Positions 18,858 through 26,989 of a stretch of DNA of 64,000 nt are shown one piece after another. A model generated the notes under the pieces. That model ran no database searches, had not been told where the DNA came from, and saw nothing but the letters and a program-made list of their open reading frames with translations. The translations under genes and the position numbers were made by a program. This DNA comes from Halopseudomonas xiamenensis (GTDB taxonomy: Bacteria > Pseudomonadota > Gammaproteobacteria > Pseudomonadales > Pseudomonadaceae): assembly GCF_014219065.1 (NCBI RefSeq), contig NZ_JACLGO010000006.1:62001-126000 (forward strand). The letters run 5' to 3'. Positions within the stretch are counted from its first letter, which is position 1; every line of letters starts with the position of its first letter.

Positions 18858-21800
18858 ATGTCCGATACTTCCATTCTGTTCACCGCACCGCAGCACAAAG
18901 GCCTTGGCAACAAGACCGCCTGGGGCAACCTGCCGGCGGCGGCCCGCGCCCTGGCCATCGCCGAAGCGGCGCTGCAGCATCCTGGCCTGAGCCTGGTCAT
19001 CACCCGCGACACGGCCATGGCCGACCAACTGGAGCAGGAGCTGCGGTTTTTTGCCCCGCAGCTGCCGGTAACCAGCTTCCCGGACTGGGAGACCCTGCCC
19101 TACGACCGCTTCTCGCCACACCAGGACATCATCTCCCAGCGTCTGCAGACGCTGTTTCGCCTGCCCCAGGTCGAGCATGGCATTCTCGTGGTGCCGATGA
19201 TCACCCTGCTGCACCGCATCCCGCCACGCTCCTTTCTCGGTGGCTCGGTATTGATGCTGGAGGTCGGCCAGCGGCTGGATATCGACCGCATGCGGCAGAA
19301 CCTGGACGCAGCCGGCTATCGCTGCGTCGATACCGTATACGAACATGGCGACTATGCGGTGCGCGGCGCCCTGCTCGACCTGTTCCCCACCGGTTCGCGC
19401 CTGCCTTATCGCATCGACCTGTTCGATGAAGAGATCGAAACCCTGCGCACCTTCGACCCGGAAACCCAGCGCTCGATCGACAAGGTCGACAACATCCACC
19501 TGCTGCCGGCACGCGAGCTGCCGCTGGACAAGAGCGCCCTGACCGGCTTCCGTGCCCGCTTTCGCGAGCGCTTCGAGGTCGATCACCGGCGCTGCCCGAT
19601 CTACCAGGATCTCAGCGATGGGCTGGTACCACCGGGCATCGAGTATTACCTGCCGCTGTTCTTCGAGGAACTCGGTACCCTGTTCGACTACCTGCCGGAC
19701 AACACCCAGCTGTTCAGCCTGCCCGGCATCGAGGACAGCGCCAGTCAGTTCTGGAACGACGTACGCAACCGTTTCGAGGAGCACGGCATCGACCCGACCC
19801 GGCCGCTGCTGTCACCGGCCGAGCTGTTTCTGCCGGTTGAGGAATGCTTCTCGCTGATCAAGCGCTATCCGCGGGTAATCTGTCACGATACCCCCCTGCC
19901 CGCCGCTGCCGGCGTGATCAACTACGATTGCAGCCCACCGCCGGAACTGCCGCTGGACAACAAACAGGAACGCCCGCTGCAGCAGCTGGAACACTTCCTC
20001 GATGGTTTCCAGGGCCGCACCCTGTTCGTCGCCGAGACCGCCGGGCGCCGCGAGTCCCTACTGGAGCTGCTGGCCCGGGTACCACTGAAGCCCGAACCGG
20101 TGGACAGCTGGAACGCCTTCGTCGACAGCGACACCCGCTGCGCCATCACCATCGCCCCGGTGGACCAGGGCCTGCTGAGCAACGACCCGGCCATCGCCCT
20201 GATCGCCGAAAGCCAGCTGTTCGGCCAGCGCGTGATGCAGCGCCGCCGGCGCGGCAAGACCACGGACCTGGGCGACACCATCATCCGCAACCTGACCGAG
20301 CTGCGCGAAGGTGCGCCGGTGGTGCATATCGAGCATGGTGTGGGTCGCTATCACGGACTGGTCAACCTGAGCGTGGAAGGCCAGCAGGCGGAGTTTCTCA
20401 AGCTCGAGTACGCCGAGCAGGCCACGCTGTACGTGCCGGTCGCCAACCTGCACATGATCGCCCGCTACTCCGGCGCCGATGACGACCATGCACCGCTGCA
20501 CCGGCTCGGCTCGGAGCAGTGGCAGAAGGCCCGGCGCAAGGCCGCGGAAAAGGTCCGCGACGTCGCCGCGGAACTGCTCGACGTCTACGCCCGCCGCGCG
20601 GCACGCAAGGGCTACAGCTTCAACGACCCGGACCAGGACTACCAGACCTTCGCCGAGGCCTTCCCGTTCGAGGAGACCGCCGACCAGCAGGCGGCCATCG
20701 ATGCGGTGCTCAAGGACATGACCAGCGCGCAACCGATGGACCGTCTGGTTTGCGGCGACGTCGGTTTCGGCAAGACCGAGGTAGCCATGCGCGCCGCCTT
20801 CGTCGCGGTGCATAGCGGCAAGCAGGTTGCGGTGCTGGTACCCACCACCCTGCTCGCCCAGCAGCACTACAACAGCTTCAAGGACCGCTTTGCCGATTGG
20901 CCGGTGAAGGTCGAGGTAATGTCGCGCTTCAAGTCGGCCAAGGAAATCAAGTCCGCGACCCAGGAGCTGGCCGAGGGCAAGGTCGACATCATGATCGGCA
21001 CCCACAAGCTGCTGCAGGGCGATGTGCAGTTCCAGGACCTCGGCCTGGTGATCATCGACGAGGAACACCGCTTCGGGGTCCGCCAGAAGGAACGCCTCAA
21101 GGCACTGCGCAGCGAGGTCGACATCCTCAACCTGACCGCCACGCCGATTCCACGGACGCTGAACATGGCCATGACCGGCATGCGCGACCTGTCGATCATC
21201 GCCACGCCACCGGCGCGTCGGCTGTCGGTGAAGACCTTCGTCATGCAGCAGCAGCCGGCGGTGATCAAGGAGGCGATCCTGCGCGAGCTGCTGCGTGGCG
21301 GCCAAGTGTACTTCCTGCACAACGAGGTGGAAACCATCGAGAAGTGCGCCGCCGACCTGGCCGAGCTGGTGCCCGAGGCGCGCATCGGCATCAGCCACGG
21401 CCAGATGCCCGAACGGGCGCTGGAACAGGTGATGCGCGATTTCTATCATCGCCGCTTCAATATCCTGGTGACCTCGACCATCATCGAGACCGGTATCGAC
21501 GTGCCCAGCGCCAACACCATCATCATCGAGCGCGCCGACAAATTCGGCCTGGCCCAGCTGCACCAGTTGCGCGGCCGGGTCGGTCGCAGCCACCACCAGG
21601 CCTACGCCTATCTGCTGACCCCGGCCGGACGCAAGCTGACCGGCGATGCGGAAAAGCGCCTGGAGGCGATCGCCGCCGCTCAGGACCTGGGGGCCGGCTT
21701 CACCCTGGCCACCCACGACCTGGAAATCCGCGGCGCCGGCGAGTTGCTCGGCGAGGGCCAGAGCGGCCAGATCCAGGCGGTCGGCTTCAGCCTGTACATG

Positions 21801-22343
21801 GAGATGCTGGAACGGGCGATCAAGGCCATCCAGCAGGGCAAGGAGCCGGAACTGGAGAACCCGCTGAGTGGCGGTCCGGATATCAACCTGCGCCTGCCGG
21901 CGCTGATTCCCGATGATTACCTGCAGGACGTGCATGCACGCCTGACGCTGTACAAGCGCATTGCCAATGCCAGGGATGATGAGGAGCTGAAGGACCTGCA
22001 GGTGGAGATGATCGACCGCTTCGGCCTGCTGCCGGAGCCAGTGAAGAACTTGTTCCGGGTGACCTCGTTGAAACTGCGCTGCGCGCCTTTGGGCATCAGC
22101 AAGATCGACACCGGCCCGGAACACGGAAAGATCGAGTTCGCCGCCGATACCAGCATCGACCCGCTGGTGCTGATCAGGTTGATCCAGGACAGCCCGCAGC
22201 GCTATCGCCTGGAGGGCGGCAGCATATTGCGTTTCAGTGCGCCGATGGGCACCCACGGCTTGCGCCTGAATACGGTCGAGGCGCTGATCGAACGGCTGCA
22301 GCAGGTGCCGGCTGCTCCCAATGGCAAAGGAAGGCGTCCATAA
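18858..22343 (+). CDS. mfd: Mfd, transcription-repair coupling factor
   Basis: DNA translocase that pushes stalled RNA polymerase off DNA and recruits UvrA for nucleotide-excision repair. 1161 residues, usual length. Order: UvrB-like N-terminal modules; RNA-polymerase-interacting domain with EHGVGRYHGL around residue 490-510; superfamily-2 helicase core with Walker A GDVGFGKTE near 631, DEEHRFG near 733 and TATPIPRTLNMAMTG; motif VI QLRGRVGRSHHQAYAYLL; and the C-terminal TRCF domain. The ATG at 18858 (MSDTSILF) is taken; an upstream alternative adds eleven residues without a better binding site. It converges on nagZ, with a structured repeat between. Confidence 0.97.
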   Translation: MSDTSILFTAPQHKGLGNKTAWGNLPAAARALAIAEAALQHPGLSLVITRDTAMADQLEQELRFFAPQLPVTSFPDWETLPYDRFSPHQDIISQRLQTLFRLPQVEHGILVVPMITLLHRIPPRSFLGGSVLMLEVGQRLDIDRMRQNLDAAGYRCVDTVYEHGDYAVRGALLDLFPTGSRLPYRIDLFDEEIETLRTFDPETQRSIDKVDNIHLLPARELPLDKSALTGFRARFRERFEVDHRRCPIYQDLSDGLVPPGIEYYLPLFFEELGTLFDYLPDNTQLFSLPGIEDSASQFWNDVRNRFEEHGIDPTRPLLSPAELFLPVEECFSLIKRYPRVICHDTPLPAAAGVINYDCSPPPELPLDNKQERPLQQLEHFLDGFQGRTLFVAETAGRRESLLELLARVPLKPEPVDSWNAFVDSDTRCAITIAPVDQGLLSNDPAIALIAESQLFGQRVMQRRRRGKTTDLGDTIIRNLTELREGAPVVHIEHGVGRYHGLVNLSVEGQQAEFLKLEYAEQATLYVPVANLHMIARYSGADDDHAPLHRLGSEQWQKARRKAAEKVRDVAAELLDVYARRAARKGYSFNDPDQDYQTFAEAFPFEETADQQAAIDAVLKDMTSAQPMDRLVCGDVGFGKTEVAMRAAFVAVHSGKQVAVLVPTTLLAQQHYNSFKDRFADWPVKVEVMSRFKSAKEIKSATQELAEGKVDIMIGTHKLLQGDVQFQDLGLVIIDEEHRFGVRQKERLKALRSEVDILNLTATPIPRTLNMAMTGMRDLSIIATPPARRLSVKTFVMQQQPAVIKEAILRELLRGGQVYFLHNEVETIEKCAADLAELVPEARIGISHGQMPERALEQVMRDFYHRRFNILVTSTIIETGIDVPSANTIIIERADKFGLAQLHQLRGRVGRSHHQAYAYLLTPAGRKLTGDAEKRLEAIAAAQDLGAGFTLATHDLEIRGAGELLGEGQSGQIQAVGFSLYMEMLERAIKAIQQGKEPELENPLSGGPDINLRLPALIPDDYLQDVHARLTLYKRIANARDDEELKDLQVEMIDRFGLLPEPVKNLFRVTSLKLRCAPLGISKIDTGPEHGKIEFAADTSIDPLVLIRLIQDSPQRYRLEGGSILRFSAPMGTHGLRLNTVEALIERLQQVPAAPNGKGRRP

Positions 22344-22423
22344 AACTGCAGGCTCCGAGTGTCCTTTGCGCAAGCATTAGTGCCGCTGAGGTTTTAAAAC
22401 CATCAGCAGCCTTGAAGCCTTCA

Positions 22424-22536
22424 GAACCGGTTGGCCGGCAGGGCTGGGCCGACCGTCTGCCGCCAGGGATGGCGGCAGCGAGCCTACAGGGATGTATTCA
22501 CGGCGTGTCGGCACAGCCCTGCCGGCCAACCGGTTC
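22424..22536 (+). repeat. Structured intergenic repeat, copy 2
   Basis: Best-formed copy. The outer arms GAACCGGTTGGCCGGCAGGG plus CTG, and their complement before 22536, pair perfectly over 23 bp. After one mismatch GCCGAC pairs with GTCGGC for six more. The inner hairpin is CTGCCGCCA, loop GGGA, TGGCGGCAG, and the 3' arm carries GCGAGCCTACAGGGATG. The core of about 65 bp is identical to copy 1. Upstream of both copies the flank ACCATCAGCAGC is also shared. It lies between the convergent genes mfd and nagZ and is the only hairpin there, so it may also help end transcription, though no T run follows. Confidence 0.85.
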
Positions 22537-22579
22537 CTCGCAGGAACCAACAAAAGACCCAGCCCCCTTGCCCTTCCCG

Positions 22580-23584
22580 TTACAGAAGCCCCGCGCCCTG
22601 CAGCACCTCGACCGACTGCCGCCAGCGCGGCTGAGCCTTGTAGTCGGTACCCACCACGCGCCGCGCGAGCAGGCGCTGCGCCCGTAGCGATGGCTGCATG
22701 CCGATGTGCTGAACATGCTGCAATGCCTGCTCGGCCGCTGCGCGGTCGTTGCACACCAGCAGCATGTCGCAGCCCGAGGCCAGCGCCGCATCCACCCGGC
22801 GGGTGATATCGCCCACGGCGTGGGCTCCAGCCATGGTCAGGTCGTCACTGAAGATGGCGCCGTCGAAGCCCAGCTCCGCGCGCAGGATGTCCTGCAACCA
22901 GCGCTGCGAGAAGCCTGCCGGCAGACTGTCCACCGCAGGATAGACCACATGCGCCGGCATGATGCCGTCCAGCAGTGGCGCCAGTGCGGCGAAGGGTTTC
23001 AGGTCGGTATCACGGATGCTCGCCTCGCTGCGCTCGTCCACGGGCAGGTCGGTGTGCGAGTCCGCCTCGGCCCAGCCGTGGCCGGGAAAGTGCTTGCCGG
23101 TGGCGGCCATGCCAGCCTGGTGCAGACCCTCGATATAGGCCCGACCCAGAAGCGCCACCTGCTGCGGATCGGCGCCCAGGGAGCGATCACCGATCACCTG
23201 GCTGCGGCCATGATCCAGGTCCAGCACCGGCGCGAAGCTGATATCGATACCGCAGGCGAGCATCTCCGTGGCCATCAGCCAGGCGGCCGCTTCGGCAACT
23301 GCAATGACATTTTTGGCGCCACAGCCGGCAATCCGGCCCAGCGCGGGTAGACGCAGCACCTCTCGACGCAGGCGCTGTACGCGACCGCCCTCCTGGTCGA
23401 TGGCGATCAGCATTTCCGGGCGCAACGCACGGATACTGCGTATCAGCTCACGCACCTGGGCCGGAGATTCGGTATTGCGGGCGAACAGGATGATGCCGCC
23501 GACTTCGGGTTGCCTCAACAACTGGCGGTCTTCCGGGGTCAACCAGGTACCCGCCAGATCCAGCATCAATGTGCCTTGGGTCAA
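22580..23584 (-). CDS. nagZ: NagZ, beta-N-acetylglucosaminidase
   Basis: Cytoplasmic family-3 glycosidase of peptidoglycan recycling; removes N-acetylglucosamine from anhydro-muropeptides, producing the signals that induce AmpC beta-lactamase through AmpR. 334 residues, usual length. IDQEGGRVQR begins at 62, KHFPGHGWAEADSH at 164 and the catalytic aspartate loop FSDDLTMAGAH at 245. The start is a TTG at 23584: AGGAG lies eight bases upstream, and the resulting N terminus (TQGTLMLDLAGTWL) aligns with P. aeruginosa NagZ. The next ATG would cut it by six residues. Confidence 0.95.
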   Translation of the reverse strand: MTQGTLMLDLAGTWLTPEDRQLLRQPEVGGIILFARNTESPAQVRELIRSIRALRPEMLIAIDQEGGRVQRLRREVLRLPALGRIAGCGAKNVIAVAEAAAWLMATEMLACGIDISFAPVLDLDHGRSQVIGDRSLGADPQQVALLGRAYIEGLHQAGMAATGKHFPGHGWAEADSHTDLPVDERSEASIRDTDLKPFAALAPLLDGIMPAHVVYPAVDSLPAGFSQRWLQDILRAELGFDGAIFSDDLTMAGAHAVGDITRRVDAALASGCDMLLVCNDRAAAEQALQHVQHIGMQPSLRAQRLLARRVVGTDYKAQPRWRQSVEVLQGAGLL

Positions 23585-23605
23585 AGAATATGCTCCTGCG
23601 TCAGA

Positions 23606-24088
23606 TTACTCGATGACCACGGCGCAACCGGCCGGGGTCATGTCAAAGAGGGCCAGCATGTCGGCATTGCGCAGACGGATACAGCCGTGGGACAGGGGAA
23701 TACCCATCGGCTGATCGTCGCCGGTACCATGCAGATAGATATAGCGGCGCTGCGAATCGCGATCGCCACCACGATTGATCCCGGGCTGCTCACCACAGAG
23801 CCACAGGATGCGGGTCAGAATCCAGTCCCGCTGGGGGTTGGCCGCAGCCAGCTCAGGCGTCCACAATTCACCGGTCGGGCGCCGGCCGATGAATACCGCT
23901 GCCAGCGGCTGACCATCGCCGATACGCGCGCGTACCCGATGGCGTCCACGGGGAGTGCAGCCACTGCCGTTCAGCTCGCCGGGACCGTTCTTCGCGGTGG
24001 AAATCGGCCAGGTGCGCACCGGCCGACCGGCACTGAAACCGGTAAGCTGTTGCCGCTCAAGGGAAATGTGGATCAGATCCAGCTGCAT
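23606..24088 (-). CDS. L,D-transpeptidase (YkuD domain)
   Basis: A 160-residue protein that is essentially a bare YkuD catalytic domain. The signature HGTGDDQPMGIPLSHGCIRL contains the family histidine and the catalytic cysteine in SHGCIR near residue 138. There is no evident signal peptide with the chosen ATG (24088, GGAG six bases upstream), so either export is non-classical or the protein acts in the cytoplasm on recycled peptides, as proposed for some short members. It lies 21 bp upstream of nagZ on the same strand, which fits a role in peptidoglycan processing. The exact substrate is unknown. Confidence 0.85.
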   Translation of the reverse strand: MQLDLIHISLERQQLTGFSAGRPVRTWPISTAKNGPGELNGSGCTPRGRHRVRARIGDGQPLAAVFIGRRPTGELWTPELAAANPQRDWILTRILWLCGEQPGINRGGDRDSQRRYIYLHGTGDDQPMGIPLSHGCIRLRNADMLALFDMTPAGCAVVIE

Positions 24089-24168
24089 GCTCGTCTCCGC
24101 CGCAAAGGCCACACGATAGCGGATACCGGGACCGGAGGTAAGTCCCGGCAAGATGCAATCACCGCCTG

Positions 24169-24849
24169 CTACAGTACCTGCAGGGCTTCCTGGGCATGCC
24201 TGTCGGTATCCACGGCGAGGGTGCCGGCGCGCATGCCGGCTGCCAGGAAGGGCACCATCTGCCGCAGCACCTCCTCGGTACCGGCGCGCTCACCGTGCTC
24301 GGCTTCGGCGATGGCCTTCAATGCCTTCATGCTCGACAGGGTGAACGCCGCGCTGCCGAGCATGAAGTGCACCCGCCAGAACAACACGTCCGGCGGCAGC
24401 TCGGGCGAGCTGCGCAGCACCAGTTCCATGTAGCGCTTGAATACCTTGCCATAGACCTCGGCGAGGTATTTGCGCAGGTGCCCCTGGCTCTGGCTGAACG
24501 CCAGCCCGAGCAAACGCATGAAGGTGGAAAGGTCATTACCACTGCGCGGTTTGACCGCCAGCACCAGGCGCACCAGCATCTCCAGCAATTGCTCCAGCGT
24601 CTGCTCGGGATTGCCGGCCTGTTCGTTGCGCTCCAGCTCCTGCTCCAGGCTGCTGACGAAGGGATTGAGAAAGCGGGTGAATACCGCCTGGATCAGCGAC
24701 TTCTTCGAACCGAAGTGATAATTCACCGCCGCCAGGTTGACGCCCGCCTTGCTGGTAATCAGCCGCAGCGAAGTTTCAGCGAAACCCTTTTCGGCAAATA
24801 ACTGCTCTGCAGCATCCAGAATGCGCTCAACTGTTTCAGACTGTGCCAC
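24169..24849 (-). CDS. psrA: PsrA, TetR-family fatty-acid-responsive regulator
   Basis: DNA-binding regulator of 226 residues. In Pseudomonas it activates rpoS and represses fatty-acid beta-oxidation genes; long-chain fatty acids release it from DNA. The N terminus (VAQSETVERILDAAEQLF) and helix-turn-helix (TSLRLITSKAGVNLAAVNYHF, residues about 27-47) are nearly those of P. aeruginosa PsrA. GTG 24849 has GGAG six bases upstream and gives the PsrA-type N terminus; an ATG further upstream would read through the operator. A perfect PsrA-type palindrome lies 25 bp upstream, so it probably represses itself. The C-terminal dozen residues differ from the P. aeruginosa protein. Confidence 0.93.
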   Translation of the reverse strand: MAQSETVERILDAAEQLFAEKGFAETSLRLITSKAGVNLAAVNYHFGSKKSLIQAVFTRFLNPFVSSLEQELERNEQAGNPEQTLEQLLEMLVRLVLAVKPRSGNDLSTFMRLLGLAFSQSQGHLRKYLAEVYGKVFKRYMELVLRSSPELPPDVLFWRVHFMLGSAAFTLSSMKALKAIAEAEHGERAGTEEVLRQMVPFLAAGMRAGTLAVDTDRHAQEALQVL

Positions 24850-24873
24850 AGACCACTCCAGGAGAAAAACACA

Positions 24874-24897
24874 TGTTTGAAACATACGTTTCAAACA
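24874..24897. promoter_or_regulatory. PsrA operator
   Basis: Perfect 24-bp palindrome TGTTTGAAAC, spacer ATAC, GTTTCAAACA. It contains the published PsrA core GAAAC-N4-GTTTC and extends it by five matching bases on each side. Placed 25 bp before the psrA start, it fits negative autoregulation. The neighbouring divergent lexA promoter begins about 65 bp away and carries its own operators. Confidence 0.85.
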
Positions 24898-24978
24898 GAC
24901 TTGCTGTCAACTCCGACGTTTTACCACACTCCGGCTGCGCTGCAAATATGCAGCGCCGGGCTTGCCCTTGGGCACAAG

Positions 24979-25013
24979 CTGTATATAATCACAGTCACTG
25001 TATAAAAACACAG
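24979..25013 (+). promoter_or_regulatory. Two LexA (SOS) boxes and the lexA promoter
   Basis: Two sites of the form CTG-N10-CAG: CTGTATATAATCACAG at 24979-24994 and CTGTATAAAAACACAG at 24998-25013, spaced three bases apart. The first overlaps a likely -10 box TATAAT (24984-24989) with TTGCCC sixteen bases upstream (24962-24967). This dual arrangement is typical of autoregulated lexA genes and should switch lexA-sulA on after DNA damage. Confidence 0.9.
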
Positions 25014-25023
25014 GCAGACAAGA

Positions 25024-25629
25024 ATGCAGAAACTCACGGCACGGCAACAGCAGGTACTTTCCTTCATCAGGGAATACATGAGCAGCAATGGCTATCCGCC
25101 TACCCGCGTGGATATCGCCAGGGAGCTGGGTTTCCGTTCGCCCAATGCCGCCGAGGACCATCTCAAGGCCCTGGCGCGCAAGGGAGCCATCGAGATGATT
25201 CCCGGCGCCTCACGCGGCATTCGCCTGCCGGCAGACGAGGACACGCCCGATGACAGCCTGCCGGTGATCGGCCAGGTCGCCGCCGGCGCGCCCATCCTGG
25301 CACTGGAGAACATCGAGAATCACTGCAAGATCGATCCGGCGTTCTTCAGCCCTCGTGCCGACTACCTGCTGCGCGTACGCGGCATGAGCATGAAGGATAT
25401 CGGCATTCTCGATGGCGACCTGCTGGCCGTGCATCGCACCAGCGAAGCCCGCAATGGCCAGGTGGTGGTGGCCCGGATCGACGACGAGGTCACCGTCAAG
25501 CGTTTCCACAAACAGGGACGCAAGGTATCGCTGATCGCCGAAAACCCCGAGTTCGCCCCCATCGAAATCGATCTGGGCGAGCAGGAACTGATTATCGAAG
25601 GCTTGAGCGTTGGCGTGATACGCCACTGA
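25024..25629 (+). CDS. lexA: LexA, SOS repressor
   Basis: Repressor of the DNA-damage response; cleaves itself when stimulated by RecA filaments. 201 residues. N-terminal winged helix ([33 protein letters not shown]). Cleavage is expected between Ala87 and Gly88 in GQVAAGAP. The serine-lysine dyad is Ser122 (RGMSMKDIG) and Lys159 (VTVKRFHK). The start lies ten bases after the second SOS box. sulA follows after 11 bp on the same strand. Confidence 0.97.
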   Translation: MQKLTARQQQVLSFIREYMSSNGYPPTRVDIARELGFRSPNAAEDHLKALARKGAIEMIPGASRGIRLPADEDTPDDSLPVIGQVAAGAPILALENIENHCKIDPAFFSPRADYLLRVRGMSMKDIGILDGDLLAVHRTSEARNGQVVVARIDDEVTVKRFHKQGRKVSLIAENPEFAPIEIDLGEQELIIEGLSVGVIRH

Positions 25630-25640
25630 AGGAGTACGCC

Positions 25641-26138
25641 ATGCAGTATGCGCGAAACGAAGGTTCAGCGGTGCAACCCGACCTGTTGCATCAGGCCCTG
25701 ATGTCTTCCCGTCTGGGCATGCGGCGACTGGCCTCGGCCAGTGTGCCGGAGTCGATGCCGGACGAGCATGTCGGATTCAGTGAAATCAGCCTGAACGGCG
25801 CACCTCGGCAATGCCTGCAGTGGCTGGCACCGGTGTTGCGGGACCTGAGCCAGGCCAATACACCCGGCTGGCTGAGCCTGATCGATCCGCCGCTGCCGGT
25901 CAGCCAGAAGTGGCTGCGTGCCTCCGGCCTGGACCCCCAGCGCATACTCATCATCCGCCCCAAGCACGGCATGGATGCACTGAAACTCTGCTGCGAAATA
26001 CTCGAGCTGGGTTACAGCCACACCGTGGTCAGTTGGCTGCCCTCCTCTTCGCGTACCAGCCAACAGCTGGACAGGGCAGCACAGGCCGGGCATTGCGCCA
26101 GCTTGAACGTTCGCATGGGGAATGCAAGCAACAGTTGA
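25641..26138 (+). CDS. sulA: SulA, SOS cell-division inhibitor
   Basis: Blocks FtsZ polymerisation while DNA is being repaired. 165 residues, near the P. aeruginosa length. GFSEISLNGAPRQCLQWLAPVL, WLSLIDPPLPVSQKWL and HTVVSWLPSSSRTSQQLDRAA resemble Pseudomonas SulA; the first 40 residues are poorly conserved in the family. An upstream AAGGAGTACGCC gives a good ribosome binding site. Eleven bases after lexA without its own SOS box, so it should be made from the lexA promoter. Confidence 0.9.
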   Translation: MQYARNEGSAVQPDLLHQALMSSRLGMRRLASASVPESMPDEHVGFSEISLNGAPRQCLQWLAPVLRDLSQANTPGWLSLIDPPLPVSQKWLRASGLDPQRILIIRPKHGMDALKLCCEILELGYSHTVVSWLPSSSRTSQQLDRAAQAGHCASLNVRMGNASNS

Positions 26139-26149
26139 ACAAAGCGGAA

Positions 26150-26171
26150 CAGTCGGGCGAACGCCCGACTG
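26150..26171. terminator. Hairpin between sulA and a convergent small gene
   Basis: CAGTCGGGC, loop GAAC, GCCCGACTG: a perfect 9-bp stem 12 bp after the sulA stop and 2 bp before the stop of the opposing gene. No T run follows on either strand, so it may work with Rho or as an RNA end protector rather than as a classical terminator. Confidence 0.55.
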
Positions 26172-26173
26172 CA

Positions 26174-26413
26174 TCAGTGCAGCACGCGCTGCTGATCCAG
26201 CTCCAGATCGGGGTCTTCTTCCATGATCTGCCCGGCCATCTGCATGCCGGCACCGATCATGGCCTTGGCCACCTCGACATAGTTGCCCTGCAGAAAATCC
26301 CTGGCTTCCTCGGAGAACTCGATGGTCAACAGCGGCTTGCCCTGCTCATCCGGACGGCGCAAGGCAACCGTGCCATCGGCAAGCTCAATGATCTCGAGAA
26401 AGGGTGAAGGCAT
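26174..26413 (-). CDS. Small conserved acidic protein, unknown function
   Basis: A soluble 79-residue protein that corresponds by position to the small hypothetical gene between sulA and topA in Pseudomonas. I know no function. It reads MPSPFLEIIELADGTVALRR at first, followed by ISF-type strands and an amphipathic helix (ARDFLQGNYVEVAKAMIGAG) and an acidic tail (EEDPDLELDQQ). ATG 26413 is chosen because AGGAGA lies seven bases upstream; the longer reading from 26434 has no site. Confidence 0.8.
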   Translation of the reverse strand: MPSPFLEIIELADGTVALRRPDEQGKPLLTIEFSEEARDFLQGNYVEVAKAMIGAGMQMAGQIMEEDPDLELDQQRVLH

Positions 26414-26474
26414 GTGGCGTCTCCTGTCAGTCAAGCCGCGTAGTGTACCACAGCAACCACGTCAAACCCGACCT

Positions 26475-26978
26475 TCACCACTCCTGCATCGCCTGACGAT
26501 AACGCTCTACCTGCGCAGCCAGTGCGTCCAGTGCCGTCTGCGCCTCGTCGATCTCCCACTGCGCCGCGCTGACCGCGGTAGTGGCGATCAGCTCGCTGCC
26601 AGCCACTGATGCGGCACCGGCAGCGGGCGCCAGCAATTGCTGCCAGGCCCGCAGCAGCCCGGCCAGCCAGCTCTGCGGATTCGCCGCCAATTGCACCAGC
26701 TCGCCCAGCTCCGGCCCGGGGAAACGCTCGGCAACGTCACTGTCGAGCACCTGCTCGACGCTGCGCACATCCAGCAGCGGCCAGCGATAACCTTCGGCCA
26801 CCTCGTGAATCAACGCAAGAACGGTACGGTAGGCATGGAATATCACGTGCTCCCGGTGATAGCGCGCCTGGGTGAGCGCGCCCATCCCCGAGTCACCAGC
26901 CGCAGCCTCCCAGGAAGCCAGGGCCAGGCGGGCAAATGACAGCGCCTGATTGGTGCGGGTGTACACTTCATTCGCCAT
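26475..26978 (-). CDS. DUF6586-family protein
   Basis: A 167-residue, mostly helical, cytoplasmic protein of the family found next to topA in Pseudomonas; function unknown. It begins MANEVYTRTNQALSFARLAL and contains HREHVIFHAYRTVLALIHEV, a histidine-rich helix, then a long C-terminal helix (EIDEAQTALDALAAQVERYR) with coiled-coil character. It starts 11 bp after the topA stop, so it is probably cotranscribed with topA. Confidence 0.8.
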   Translation of the reverse strand: MANEVYTRTNQALSFARLALASWEAAAGDSGMGALTQARYHREHVIFHAYRTVLALIHEVAEGYRWPLLDVRSVEQVLDSDVAERFPGPELGELVQLAANPQSWLAGLLRAWQQLLAPAAGAASVAGSELIATTAVSAAQWEIDEAQTALDALAAQVERYRQAMQEW

Positions 26979-26989
26979 ATCGCCTCCGC

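Noticed and set aside
20058-22373. 771-codon open frame antisense to mfd
   Set aside because: Shadow of mfd with no recognisable domain or ribosome binding site.
22377-22754. Frame joining repeat copy 2 to the end of nagZ
   Set aside because: Out of frame with nagZ and composed of repeat plus antisense/alternative-frame sequence.
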